Source: Pseudo-nitzschia pungens (taxonomy: Eukaryota > Bacillariophyta > Bacillariophyceae > Bacillariales > Bacillariaceae). From it: a stretch of 64,000 nucleotides of DNA. The translations under genes and the position numbers were made by a program. Of this stretch, positions 42,051-51,885 are shown one piece after another (position 1 is the first letter of the stretch; every line of letters begins with the position of its first letter). The stretch spans positions 5,448,501-5,512,500 of the forward strand of contig CM074760.1 in the NCBI GenBank assembly GCA_037355855.1, given 5' to 3'. The notes beneath the pieces were generated by a model. It saw nothing but the letters and a program-made list of their open reading frames with translations. It searched no databases and was not told the DNA's origin.

Positions 42051-42776
42051 TGCCTTTGCAAAGAAGCATGCTAACAATATTAATAATATAATATACTGTT
42101 CTACTACGTACTATTTATTTATATATAATAATAGTAAGAATAAATAATAATAGCAATGACTGGAAGATTTTTTTTTCGTATTTCGGATGCAAAAGTTGCT
42201 GTACGGTATCTGTACGTGTAGCTGGTGATTCTTGTGCGAGTATAGAAAATCGGCACGCAGTTCGTATATACCAGTAGTTTTGATACTGTTATAGTAGTTA
42301 GTAGTTAGGACAGTCGTCGCGTCACGTCACAGCGGCGGCAAGGCAACCAATCGAGTTGACAGACGGCATTTGATTCCGACCGGATACGGCGCATCGACGA
42401 AACGAGTAGTATTAGTAGTAGTCTAGTAGTAGTAGTAGTATTCTACAACAGCCAGCGGTGCAATAGTTCTCGGCGAAGCGGACCGCGCTGATTTCCAGAC
42501 CGGCCGCGTTTGCGAAACAAGCACGGAAGAAGCAATGGTGTTGTATTGTTGTTGAATGGTTGGTTGGTTGGTTGGTTGGTTGGAGCAACGTCTGCCGTGC
42601 CGTCAAAAGCTGCCGCAACCACAGTCTTGCTGCAACGGCGAATAGAATAGCATAGAATAGCATAGCATAGAATAGAATACAACAAGCCCTTGCCAAACAC
42701 AAAAGAACGGTGGAAGAAAACCCTTCTTTCTTTCTACAAGAATAAGTCGTGCCGTGTCGGGTCGGGTCGTGTCGGG
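42051..42776. other. Convergent 3' spacer, nothing recognised
   Basis: AT-rich 3' end of the upstream gene, then simple repeats: (AGTAGT)n at 42409-42442, (TTGG)n around 42556-42583, ATAGC/ATAGA repeats at 42645-42680 and CGTGTCGGGT repeats just before 42777. No coding frame with character. Confidence 0.4.
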
Positions 42777-43751
42777 TTACATCCCAAACCACCCGGACCA
42801 GGCCAAACCAACGAAAAGCAGGACTTTCGGCATCGTCGCGCCGGGGAAACCATTGCCCGCGGCGCTCTCATCGGCCGACGCGGAGGCCTCGTCGCTACCG
42901 GCATCGCCGCCGGTTTCGGAGGGACCCTCGCCGCCACCGTCCCCGCCGCTCGCACCGGCAACGTCGGGCACGGGCGGCGGCGCCGCGGTTTCGCCGTTCG
43001 CGGCGGATTGCGCCGCGCCGCCGCCGCCGCCGCCGGAACAGGTGTTGCACAATTGGCGGTCGCCGCAATACTCGCAGTCGGTGATGCGGGGATCGAGGGC
43101 CTTCAGGATGGAGCACGAGATCGGGTTTTCCGCATTGTCCGTCACGGAAACGCATCCCAGACCGGTCTCGACGCCCGTGTCCCCGTACACCAGCGACACG
43201 CAGTGATGGTAGCCCTTGTAGCACGCCGCACCCGTCGTGGTCCTGTCACTGGCGATGCAAACGGCCTTGCCATCGTCGTTGGATCCGTCGTTGGATCCGT
43301 CTTTGTCTTTGCCCGCGGCATCCTCCTCCTTCTCCTTTGGAGCCAAATCGTTGTCGACGTAGCACGAGAGAGGAGTGGGTGGCACGGGACTCGCCCCGGC
43401 ATCGCAGACGTTGCACAGGTCCGTCTCGCAGTAGGAGCAATCGACCACTCCCCCGCCCATTCCCTCGACGATGTTGCACGTGTAGGGGTAGGCATCGTCT
43501 CCGCCATCGGTCTTCGGGACGCACCCCAACCCCGTCGACGTTCCGTCTGCGTAGACGACGCTGATGCAGTGGTGCGTGCCCTTTTCGCAGGGCAGCAGCA
43601 GGGTTGTGACGCTGGTTTCCTCGCACCGGTCCGTAGAGTCGATGCCCCCGACAAAGGTTGGATTGTAATAGCACGCGAGGGGTTCGGCTCGGACCGCTGT
43701 ACGTGTAGCCGCGGCAGCAATCGCGATCGCGATCGCAAGACTTCGAATCAT
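42777..43751 (-). CDS. Secreted/GPI-type protein with two Ly6/uPAR-like cysteine-rich domains
   Basis: 324 aa from the ATG at 43751, chosen because it starts a clean signal peptide (MIRSLAIAIAIAAAATRTAVRA). Two homologous Cys-rich domains of about 90 residues follow. Domain 1 runs from ACYYNPTF to CSYCETDLCN, domain 2 from SCYVDND to CEYCGDRQLCN. Shared pattern: CY...C...(PC/AC)...HHC.S.VY.D...TGLGC......C......DC.YC...LCN. The terminal C..C..DLCN resembles the end of the animal three-finger Ly6/uPAR fold, though cysteine spacing is not identical. A long Gly/Ser/Glu/Ala linker (disordered, O-glycan-like) and a C-terminal hydrophobic stretch (MPKVLLFVGLAWSGWFGM) suggest GPI anchoring. Domain 2 carries a charged insert (KEKEEDAAGKDKDG). 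The function is unknown; a cell-surface location is inferred. Confidence 0.75.
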   Translation of the reverse strand: MIRSLAIAIAIAAAATRTAVRAEPLACYYNPTFVGGIDSTDRCEETSVTTLLLPCEKGTHHCISVVYADGTSTGLGCVPKTDGGDDAYPYTCNIVEGMGGGVVDCSYCETDLCNVCDAGASPVPPTPLSCYVDNDLAPKEKEEDAAGKDKDGSNDGSNDDGKAVCIASDRTTTGAACYKGYHHCVSLVYGDTGVETGLGCVSVTDNAENPISCSILKALDPRITDCEYCGDRQLCNTCSGGGGGGAAQSAANGETAAPPPVPDVAGASGGDGGGEGPSETGGDAGSDEASASADESAAGNGFPGATMPKVLLFVGLAWSGWFGM

Positions 43752-45542
43752 TGTTGTTATTATTATTATTTGTTTGTTTACTTCGTATTTGGTTCCTGGA
43801 ACAAGTCGCGGGCGATGATTGATCGCAGAGAGGTTTGGTGTTGTTGTAGAGGGCTTTTTCGTTTGTGTCCCTGCTTTCTTTCGTACGTCCTTCCACGAAT
43901 TTTTGTTCGAGATCTTTTGCCTCACAATATAGTTAAATTGTGCGAATATCATCGGGTTTTGATGATGAGTTCCTCCTTTTTCAAAAAAAAAAAAAAAAAG
44001 ACCTTCTGTTAGATCTTACTTACGGAAAAAATGAGTCGTGGACAGATCCCTTGTGATTGATTTTGATGATGTGATTCTATTTTTTGCTTTCAGACACCAA
44101 TCCCAATCGGTACATACGTACGTCCGTACGTTTTCACGGGAGTCAGCGATTTCGGCGAAGAAAATAGGAGTAAGGTTACCGGTACCGTACTGCAAATACT
44201 ACAAAATTCTTATCAGCTGTCCCCCGGTTCTACGTCCCCGACTACTACTAATTTCTATTGAAACCCGGGGACAGCTGATAAGAATTCTGTAGTAAGGCCT
44301 TACTGTACCTCCTGCGATATCATGTTGTTGGATCTTCACTCCTGGTGATATTGACTTTGATGAATGAATCTCTATTCTCTCGTCAAGATGGATGTTGTCA
44401 TGAAATGACGTTTGGTGACAGAGGCAGAGTGATAAACTGTGTAGTTTGTTCTTGTATTTTTTCTGAATTTCAAAACGAACCATTAGCAGTAGTAGTACTA
44501 CTAGTACTGTATCATGGTGAATGAGAGAATTCGCTAGCAAGAAGAGGAGTATTTTGAGATGAAGAAGGGATGGGGGTGAGGTAGTAGCAGTTTTCTCTCA
44601 TCAAAGTCATGCCCAGCTTTTTCTAATAGTACTACTAGTAGTAGTAAGGTTACTTGGTCGAGTAGCTAGTACTAGTACTACTAGTAGTAATGTGCCTGCG
44701 ATGTTGGCTCCCACAGAAAAATAACCCGTGGTGACTTTCTCTCTGCTTTATTGAACGGTTCGTGTAAAGTATTATTTAAGCTTTCGGCAACTTGTTTATT
44801 GCACTGTTGAAGCGGTTGGTTGAAGCGTTCGCTCATTGAGAAACCTCATGCTTGATGAAGCTTCCTCGACACACTTCCATCTGCCTTCTTCGTTTGGGAA
44901 GCAAAACGAAGTCACGACTCATTCTTTTTTCATTCTTTCTGCGTGTAGTAGAAATTGCTGATGAGAGTGATGATTCGTGATCACGATCCGACATGCGGTG
45001 ATTGCCAGGTAAGGTTAGTACTTGCACCCTGCTCCGACGCGAAACACGACCAACGTGATCATTGATTGTTGTTTTTAGAAAAAAAGATGCCGCACATACG
45101 TACGTGCACGCAACGACTCTGCGCAAGCTTACCGTTACGGAAAAGCAATTGGGTTCAGACTGATACGGTATTGGCATGCAGCATCTGCGCCAAGTAAACC
45201 ATTGCTCGCACGTGAAATTCCCAAGGAAGCATATTGTCGTGCATGATAAGAGGAAGACAGTGTCGATCCATGCAGCTTTTGGTTGACGTCCGATCGTGCC
45301 AAAAGATTCGTGGTCCTTTCTTGACAGCTGAGAACGCTCACGAAAAGCGAACTCCAAACGGTAGAGGTCTCGGTTTGTTGTTCTTGATGATCACAGTATT
45401 TTTTTAGCTAAAGGCAGTTTGTACAATTTTCGCCGCAGATTCTTTCGAGTAGAGGGCTCTTGCATTTCATTCCACAAAAATGATTCAATCAAATTGAAAA
45501 TCAACCTTTTTCAATAGTTGCTGACTGAAACTAAACAAGATT
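43752..45542. other. Intergenic with a strong inverted repeat
   Basis: No gene is called. It contains a 17-A run (43983-43999), a hairpin-forming inverted repeat at 44198-44293 (own entry), and ACTACTAGTAGTA-type palindromic microrepeats at 44625-44690. A 174-codon open frame on the minus strand (44833-45357) lacks recognisable features. Confidence 0.4.
44198..44293. repeat. Inverted repeat, ~28-bp arms, ~40-bp loop
   Basis: Left arm ACTACAAAATTCTTATCAGC followed by TGTCCCC (44198 on); right arm GGGGACAGCTGATAAGAATT followed by CTGTAGT (44267 on). The arms match with one mismatch in the core, and the flanks add AGTAAGG words on both sides. It could be a snap-back MITE-like relic or a strong RNA hairpin. 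Confidence 0.8.
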
Positions 45543-45854
45543 ATGATCCAAGCAAGAAACAATTTGGAACTTGTTGGACACAATGTTTTCGTCGCCGGGA
45601 ACGTGGTTCAACATCCAGATCAGGAGGTAGGGGAGGCAAGCGCACAAGAGGACCAGGCAAGAGCGCAAGAGGACGAACCCAACATCAAGTTCGTGAGGTG
45701 CTGGGATGCGATGGATGACAACAACACCCTGTACCCCCTTTATGGTGGGGTCATCGTGTCGTGTGTTGGCCTATCATATTGGCCGTACCGCATAATGGTG
45801 AACAAGTGCTTCCAAGAGATAGAGCCACACCCACTACCATCAGTCGAATACTAG
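45543..45854 (+). CDS. Possible small hypothetical protein (103 aa)
   Basis: Open frame beginning MIQARNNLELVGHNVF, with a Gln/Glu/Ala-rich middle (QEVGEASAQEDQARAQED) and a Trp/Cys/Tyr-bearing C-terminus containing one moderately hydrophobic stretch (GGVIVSCVGLSYWPYRIMV). No family recognised. Its composition is more protein-like than neighbouring frames, and it converges on the DUF4116 gene with 101 bases between stops. There is no other support. Confidence 0.3.
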   Translation: MIQARNNLELVGHNVFVAGNVVQHPDQEVGEASAQEDQARAQEDEPNIKFVRCWDAMDDNNTLYPLYGGVIVSCVGLSYWPYRIMVNKCFQEIEPHPLPSVEY

Positions 45855-45955
45855 TATTCTTGTGTTTAAAGTGTGGATACGGGAATGATTGAATTGCGGT
45901 ATCCGTTCGAATTCTGTAGTAACTCTTGTGGTGCGCCCCAACTGAGATTCTTCAC

Positions 45956-47533
45956 TCACCCCAAATGACACTCTATCGAGGGCTCATTCTGGTCCGCTTC
46001 GGAATCGGACTTGCTCGTCCTTTGTTGGAGATAATACTTTGCCAGATGAACTATGGATTCTTTTGACCCAAACTCAATGGCTTCTGGATTCCGTATCAGA
46101 GCCGTGAGCAAAATCTCTACATCGCCCTTTAAGGATTCACTTGCGAATTCCAAGGCACGTCCATAATTATTCACCGCAGCCAAGACCACCTCTTTGTCCT
46201 TTTGCAACTCTTTGGATGCATATTCCAAGGCACGTCCCTCATTATTCACCGCAGCCAAGACCACCTCTTTGTCGTTTTGCAACTCCTCGGATGAATATTT
46301 CAAGGAGGCATATAGTCCTCCACGAGTAGCATTCACTGCGGCCAAAACCACCTCTTTGTCGTTGTGCCGCTCATAAGATGCATATCGCAAGGCACATCCA
46401 TCATTATTCACCGCAGCCAAGACCACCCCTTTGTCGTTTTGCCACTCATAAGATGCATATCGCAAGACATCTCCATCATTATTCACCGCAGCCAAGACCA
46501 CGTCTTTGTCGTTTTGCAACTCTTTGGATGCATATTTCAAGGCACGTCCATTTTCATTCACTGCGGCCAAGACCACCTCTTTGTCCTTTTGCAACTCTTT
46601 GGATGCATATTCCAAGGCACGTCCATCATTATTCGCCGCAGCCAAGACCACCTCTTTGTTGTTTCGCAACTCATAAGATGCATATTTCAAGGAGGCATAT
46701 AGTCCTCGACGAGTAGCATTCACTGCGGCCAAGACCACCTCTTTGTCGTTTTGCCACTCATAAGATGCATATCGCAAGACATCTCCATCATTATTCGCCG
46801 CAGCCAAGACCACGTCTTTGTCCTTTTGCAACCCTTTGGATGCATGTTTCAAGGCACGTCCCTCATTATTCACCGCAGCCAAGACCACCTCTTTGTCCTT
46901 CTGCAACTCTTTGGATGCATATTCCAAGGCACGTCCCTCATTATTCACCGCAGCCAAGACCACCTCTTTGTCGTTTTGCAACTCCTCGGATGCATATTTC
47001 AAGGAGGCATATAGTCCTCCACGAGTAGCATTCACTGCGGCCAAAACCACGTCTTTGTCCTTTTGCAACTCTTTGGATGCATAATACAAGGCAGCTCCAT
47101 CATTCTTCACCGCAGCCAAGACCACCTCTTCGTTGTTTCGCCACTCTTCGGATGCATAATACAAGGCAGCTCCATCATTCTTCGACGCAGCCAAGACCAC
47201 GTCTTTGTCGTTTTGCAACTCTTTGGATGCATATTTCAAGGCACGTCCATTTTCATTCACTGCAGCCAAGACCACCTCTTTGTCCTTTTGCAACTCTTCG
47301 AATTCATATCGCAAGATCCATCCATCATTCTTCACCGCAGCCAAGACCACGTCTTTCTCGTTTTGCATCTCTTCGAATGCGTAAGAATCTTCGTCATCCT
47401 CGTGAGAATCTGATGTGGGGTAATCGATAACCACGACAGGATCTTCATCATCCTCGTCAAGATCATCCTCATGCTGTCGAATGAATTCCAAGAACTCCGT
47501 ATTTTCGGAATCGGCGGCGGCAGCGGTATCCAT
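45956..47533 (-). CDS. DUF4116 tandem-repeat protein
   Basis: 525 aa, single exon. After an acidic N-terminus (about 70 residues, DLDEDDEDPVVVIDYPTS) there are 16 tandem repeats plus a diverged last one. The unit is about 25 residues (75 nt), consensus NDKEVVLAAVNNDGRALEYA followed by SKELQ; this is the DUF4116 signature. Three repeats carry a 3-residue longer variant, AVNATRGGLYASLKYAS. The C-terminus (ESIVHLAKYYLQQRTSKSDSEADQNE) is polar. No signal peptide or membrane segment is visible. DUF4116 repeats are predicted helical solenoids with no known activity, and are numerous in protists and giant viruses. DNA-level similarity between units is high, so repeat number probably changes quickly. 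The start at 47533 (MDTAAAADSENTEF) is the first ATG of the frame. Confidence 0.9.
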   Translation of the reverse strand: MDTAAAADSENTEFLEFIRQHEDDLDEDDEDPVVVIDYPTSDSHEDDEDSYAFEEMQNEKDVVLAAVKNDGWILRYEFEELQKDKEVVLAAVNENGRALKYASKELQNDKDVVLAASKNDGAALYYASEEWRNNEEVVLAAVKNDGAALYYASKELQKDKDVVLAAVNATRGGLYASLKYASEELQNDKEVVLAAVNNEGRALEYASKELQKDKEVVLAAVNNEGRALKHASKGLQKDKDVVLAAANNDGDVLRYASYEWQNDKEVVLAAVNATRRGLYASLKYASYELRNNKEVVLAAANNDGRALEYASKELQKDKEVVLAAVNENGRALKYASKELQNDKDVVLAAVNNDGDVLRYASYEWQNDKGVVLAAVNNDGCALRYASYERHNDKEVVLAAVNATRGGLYASLKYSSEELQNDKEVVLAAVNNEGRALEYASKELQKDKEVVLAAVNNYGRALEFASESLKGDVEILLTALIRNPEAIEFGSKESIVHLAKYYLQQRTSKSDSEADQNEPSIECHLG

Positions 47534-48485
47534 TGTCCTTGTTGTTGTTGTTCTTGTTGGTGTTGTTGGTGTTGTTGTAGGTATGTTGTAATGGTTTGCA
47601 CTCGTCGAAATCGTACTCGTACTCGTACTACTCGTACTTTTACTTTTACTCGAGTCTTTGTTGTTGTTTTGGAAATTCGAATTATGAGAGGAAGTGAAAT
47701 ACTTGTAATGGTTATCAGTTCGAACACGAAACTCTCTGTTGCACTTTCTTGTTGGTGGTTCCTTTCGACGGAGACAAGTCTTGTACGAATACGAATACGA
47801 ATACGAATACGAATACGAATACGAATACCGTACCGTACAGTAATTACGAATACAGTACGAATACGAACCGAAGTTCCGTAAGAATTACAGTAGAAGTTTT
47901 TTTTGTTTGTCTCGCATGACCAAGACTGGATACACGTACACGTAGTTCTACCACGAATGAATGAATGAATGAAAGAACCAATGAAATAAAAAATGATAAT
48001 AATACAATACAACGAAGTATTTTTTTGTATTTGCGCTAAATTACTCTTACTACTACGTTACAGTACTTCGTACTTCGTAACAATGAATCATCAGTACTAG
48101 TACTACTAGTACTACCGTACTATGAATAATGAACAAGAAGAAGCAAGAAGAAGAAGAAGAAGTGAAGAATGCATGCATCCACCATGATCCCATCCACTAT
48201 GAGATTCCGTACGGTGCTACTATTGTTCTTGGAACACCGGGGTTAGTTGAGTTGTAGTAGTAGTACTAGTACTACTAGCCTGGTGGTCTTTCGGTTAAAC
48301 CCCCCTTTGCACAATGCACTAGTAGTATTTGTTCAATTTTTCTGGGGGGTACTGTACCCCATAGCACCCTGTAATAAACCTGTTGCTAAGCCTGTATGCA
48401 AGCCTATTGCTAAGCGTTTAGCACACAGCTCTAGCATACAGCCTAGCACATTGTAGAAATAAGACGACGGATGAGTGTATTTTAA
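47534..48485. other. Divergent spacer, DUF4116(-) / small LRR gene(+)
   Basis: No gene recognised. Microrepeats: (GTTGTT)n at 47540-47580, a six-base TACGAA repeat (about 47784-47826), (GAATGAAT)n near 47955, GAAGAAGAA near 48135-48165. Palindromic TACTTCGTA and ACTAGTACTAC words occur at 48065-48115. It presumably holds both promoters. Confidence 0.4.
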
Positions 48486-49217
48486 ATGTGGTTTTTGGAC
48501 CCGTTCCCCAAGAAAAATCCACGAAGGGAAGCGCAGCGTTCTCATCATCAGTTTTTGTACAATGGTACGATGATCGCGATCGTGTGGATGGCCCTTTGCT
48601 TGGTCTATGCCAATCTGGGTGATCATTGTCAAGGTAAGAATGGTGTCACGTCTTCTTTCCCCAAAACCAATGTTTGACGAGAATGCTCACAAACAGGTCG
48701 AATACATTTTCTCTTTTGTAATCGTTCACATGTGAAGAAACTTCTCCCCCCACCGATTCACTGGAAATCTTCCAAAGATGTTTGCCATTGGTATGGAATC
48801 GAGTGCAACGAAGATGGCAAAGTAACCAAGCTCGATCTGAAAGACAACAATATGTACGGCAAATTGTCCATCTCTCTAGGCCTGCTCACCGACCTTGTCT
48901 CCATTGATTTGGACTCAAACTACTTGACAGGAACAATCCCAACAGAGCTGGTGGGTCTGCTCACTTCCCTCCGTTGTTTTGAGGTCGATGACAACAAGCT
49001 AACCGGTTCCATCCCGAGCTAGCTCGGAAACCTCGATCATTTGAAAGAAGTTTACCTTCAAACAAACAATCTGTCTGGAACGATTCCCCGGGAGTTGTGT
49101 GTCTGCCGCATTGAAAAGGGCGGAGAGGTAGACACTCTGATTGCCAACTGTTCTGGGAACGGAAACCCATTTGGGAACCCAGACATTGTCTGCGATTGCT
49201 GTTCCATGTGCTTTTGA
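48486..49217 (+). pseudogene. Small secreted LRR protein gene with one in-frame nonsense codon
   Basis: Two exons join cleanly: 48486-48633 (donor GTAAGA) and 48697-49217 (acceptor CAG), the junction reading GDHCQ-GRIHFLF. The first exon has a membrane or signal segment (MIAIVWMALCLVYANLG). Exon 2 codes CHWYGIECNEDGKVTKLDLK, the usual start of plant/diatom LRR domains, then LRRs (YGKLSISLGLLTDLVSIDLD, LTGTIPTELVGLLTSLRCFE, NKLTGSIPS). A TAG at 49020-49022 sits exactly where the family has Glu (SIPS-stop-LGNL). Beyond it the same frame stays open with a further LRR (LQTNNLSGTIPRELC) and a Cys-rich end cap (NPDIVCDCCSMCF) to TGA at 49215-49217. Read through, the protein would be 222 residues; stopped, 157. 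All else is intact, so this is a very recent pseudogene, an allele, a sequencing error or a recoded stop. Confidence 0.75.
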
Positions 49218-51424
49218 TTCACCAACCATGTGTATGTGAACGTACATCCCCAGGACAAAGTTCAAGTGTGTACGGTACTGGGTTGGTTCCCTTTTTGTTC
49301 GGTGTGCATACCATCAGTCGTTATTTGTGGTATGGTTCTTCTTTTTACTCTCGCGTTCCTCTAGATGCGACAGCCTTTTCACTACCCATAGCGCACTAGT
49401 AGTGCTAGTACAACATGTATTCTCATCTTTCGTTTGCCACCAGCTCAGTTCTGGCTTTTGACGCGGGGTTTTGCCGCTCCTAGTTTCTGGGCAGCGTAGT
49501 TCCGTGAAGTGACAGTGGGAGGGTACATCGCCAGGTCACCTCACCTAGAGAAGTAAATTAGATTTGATGTTTAAAATGTTCACGAGCATGATTCATTCAT
49601 TCACCAGAGCACGTAACAGTAGTTGATCAAAACCACCTTGAATCAGGAAAGAAGAATGATAGTAGTAGTAGTAGTAATGATGATGAATAGTGAGTGCCTG
49701 GTGGCTTGTGTGGACTAGGCAGCTATTTGAACATTTTCATTCATTATTTGTGACATTGACTGATCGATTTCAATTGCTGGCTGTATGACCCATATTTCCC
49801 TTTAGCACCCAGGAATCATCATGAATGATAATGATCACTGCTGGTATGATGGTGGAATCATCAGTGAGCAAATTGATCTGTAAAAGTACTACATATTTGT
49901 AGTTAGGGTTTGTAAGTATGAAACTCTGCTATCCTGATGATGCTGTTGGTTGTTGAGTATTGCATATATTGCTGTAGGTTTTGAAGTATTTTGATCCTCC
50001 TCAAATTTCATGAGTAAAAGCTGTCAAATGGTCCATTCTACTTGCACCAGCTACACAACTGCTGGTAACTCGTACCTAGTAACAGATAGTAGTGCCAACT
50101 TCTGAAATTAGTGGAGTTGTACCCATGGAAAAGGTTGGAGTAGATTGGGGAAGAAGTGGATTCACTTTAATGCTACATGGAGCTCTCATTTCGTAAGCAG
50201 CAAGAGTGTGAGAGTGCTGGCTCTTTGTTCAAAACTGAGTAGGAGCTACAAAATGATTCACACGTTGACCTTTGATGCAGGTCATGACTAGTAGTGGGGG
50301 CGTGTAGTACAAGTACTAGTACTAAATTATGCTCAAGGCTAACAAGGGTTGTTCTTTGATGTGGGTCATGACCAGTAGTTTGGGCCACTAAATGATTCTT
50401 GAGGCTCAGGGTAGACCCTTAGTGTAGGTTAAGAGATACAGAATGCACACCTCTGGTACAGATCCCTAAACTAGTAGCACCCAGAATCCTCTCTGGAATC
50501 CCCTATGACGATAGAACCATAGTACCAAAGCTCTATTGAATATCAAACAGTGCTGCTAAGTGGGCTGTTCAGAAATGTGCTGCTGTGAAGTGTGCTTTTG
50601 GTGTTTAGACTGCTACTACTACATCTGGGGCAGTGTGTAGTTCCAGTACAGATCACTCCATTGGGACTAAGAAGCACACTCTCCATCATGATCCCCTAGC
50701 ATACAACCACCATAGCACCATAGTAGTAGTAGCTCTGTTGACTGTCTCACAATCATGCTACTGGTGGTGTTGAGTGTCCTGTTACTTAGTGTGCTGTTGC
50801 TTAGGCTCATACATCTAGTTGGGTATGTAGCTCCACCAGCAGTACAGATCCCAACATTGGGACCCAGTACCATCTCTACTAGTAGCATCCCCTACAGAAC
50901 CACAGCACTAGCATGGCTCTGCTGCCAAGTATCTCACAATACTGCTGCTGTTACTAAGGGTTGTTTCTGTTACGTGTGCTATTGCTGCTTGTTGGGTGTA
51001 GTACTAGCAGTAGTACAATGAGACTGCTGAGAGGAGCTACTAGGGAAGGTACCTACTACTAAGGTACAGCTGATTCGTACACTGGTGGGACCCAGCACCC
51101 TTTCCAGCATCCTCTTTCCTAGCACCATATTAGCACCATACTAGCACCATACTAGCACCATACTAGCACCATACTAGCACCATAAGGTTACGTACCTTCC
51201 ATTTTTTGAGAAAAGTGCCACTTCGTGGACAACTCGATTTGATTTTTTGAGAGAAATTCATCGTCCATCACTGTTTCACTCTACCGTACTACTACTCGTA
51301 GCCGTCAATGTTACTGTACCGTAGGTACGCACCCGCTACGTTGGTCCTGTAGGTAAGGTTAGCCAACCCCTACGTGGGTCCCATGTTCAATGTCCCATTC
51401 GCATTCGAGTAAAACAGTCTTGAA
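49218..51424. other. Intergenic, nothing recognised
   Basis: AT-rich with many ACTAGTAC/TAGTAGTA words. A five-fold repeat of AGCACCATACT lies at 51120-51183. Paired diverged segments (TGATGCAGGTCATGACTAGT near 50272; TGATGTGGGTCATGACCAGT near 50356) show an old local duplication. No gene is supported. Confidence 0.4.
51420..51424. repeat. Target-site duplication, left copy (TTGAA)
   Basis: Five bases directly before the left LTR, repeated at 57716-57720 directly after the right LTR. The size is as expected for copia integrase. Confidence 0.95.
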
Positions 51425-51782
51425 TGTCGGAAATGGTATAATAATATTCGACGAACAACGATTGTGTGAAGGTACAATTGGTACAAAGATATCGTATGAG
51501 TTGAATATGGCAAAACATTGAGATTCATTGCATGTAGTAAGCAGATGGCAGTGGATGATGACATTGATGATGCATTGTCAGAAAGATACATCCGCCACCA
51601 ACTGCGACCAACTGCGACATGAAGAATTGATCTGTTACAATAGTAATGAGAGAGAGATATTGTTCATCTGATGATCAATTCTCATTCTTTTTGAATAATC
51701 TAGTCAATAGAGTAATATCATTCAAATACAACTTTTTAAGACTTGGTAGGATTATCGTGATCGATACCCTATCCAATCAACA
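51425..51782 (+). repeat. 5' LTR
   Basis: 358 bp, starts TG and ends CA. It contains a TAATAATATT word near its start, a repeated CCAACTGCGA pair, and TTCTTTTTGAATAAT at 51685-51699, which is complementary to the sequence at the LTR/leader boundary. Confidence 0.97.
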
Positions 51783-51796
51783 TTATTCAAAAAGAA
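51782..51796 (+). promoter_or_regulatory. Candidate primer-binding site, complementary to the element's own LTR
   Basis: The 15 bases ATTATTCAAAAAGAA begin at the last LTR base, where a retrotransposon primer-binding site should lie. They do not look like the complement of initiator-tRNA (no TGGTAGC- or TGGTATCAG-like word). They are a perfect reverse complement of 51685-51699 inside the LTR. Confidence 0.5.
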
Positions 51797-51885
51797 AAGA
51801 TTAGCGTTAGGCCTACAGTCAAAGATACCGTACCTAACCTACGTACCGTCTACTGACAAAGATACCACTTCAACCACCTACCAAC

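Noticed and set aside
40601..42091. 496-codon plus-strand frame
   Set aside because: Overlaps the 834-aa frame and reads its microsatellites as Asp-rich runs; the 834-aa frame holds the helical and TM segments.
44833..45357. 174-codon minus-strand frame
   Set aside because: No recognisable domain or composition bias; Cys/Arg/Ser content looks random.
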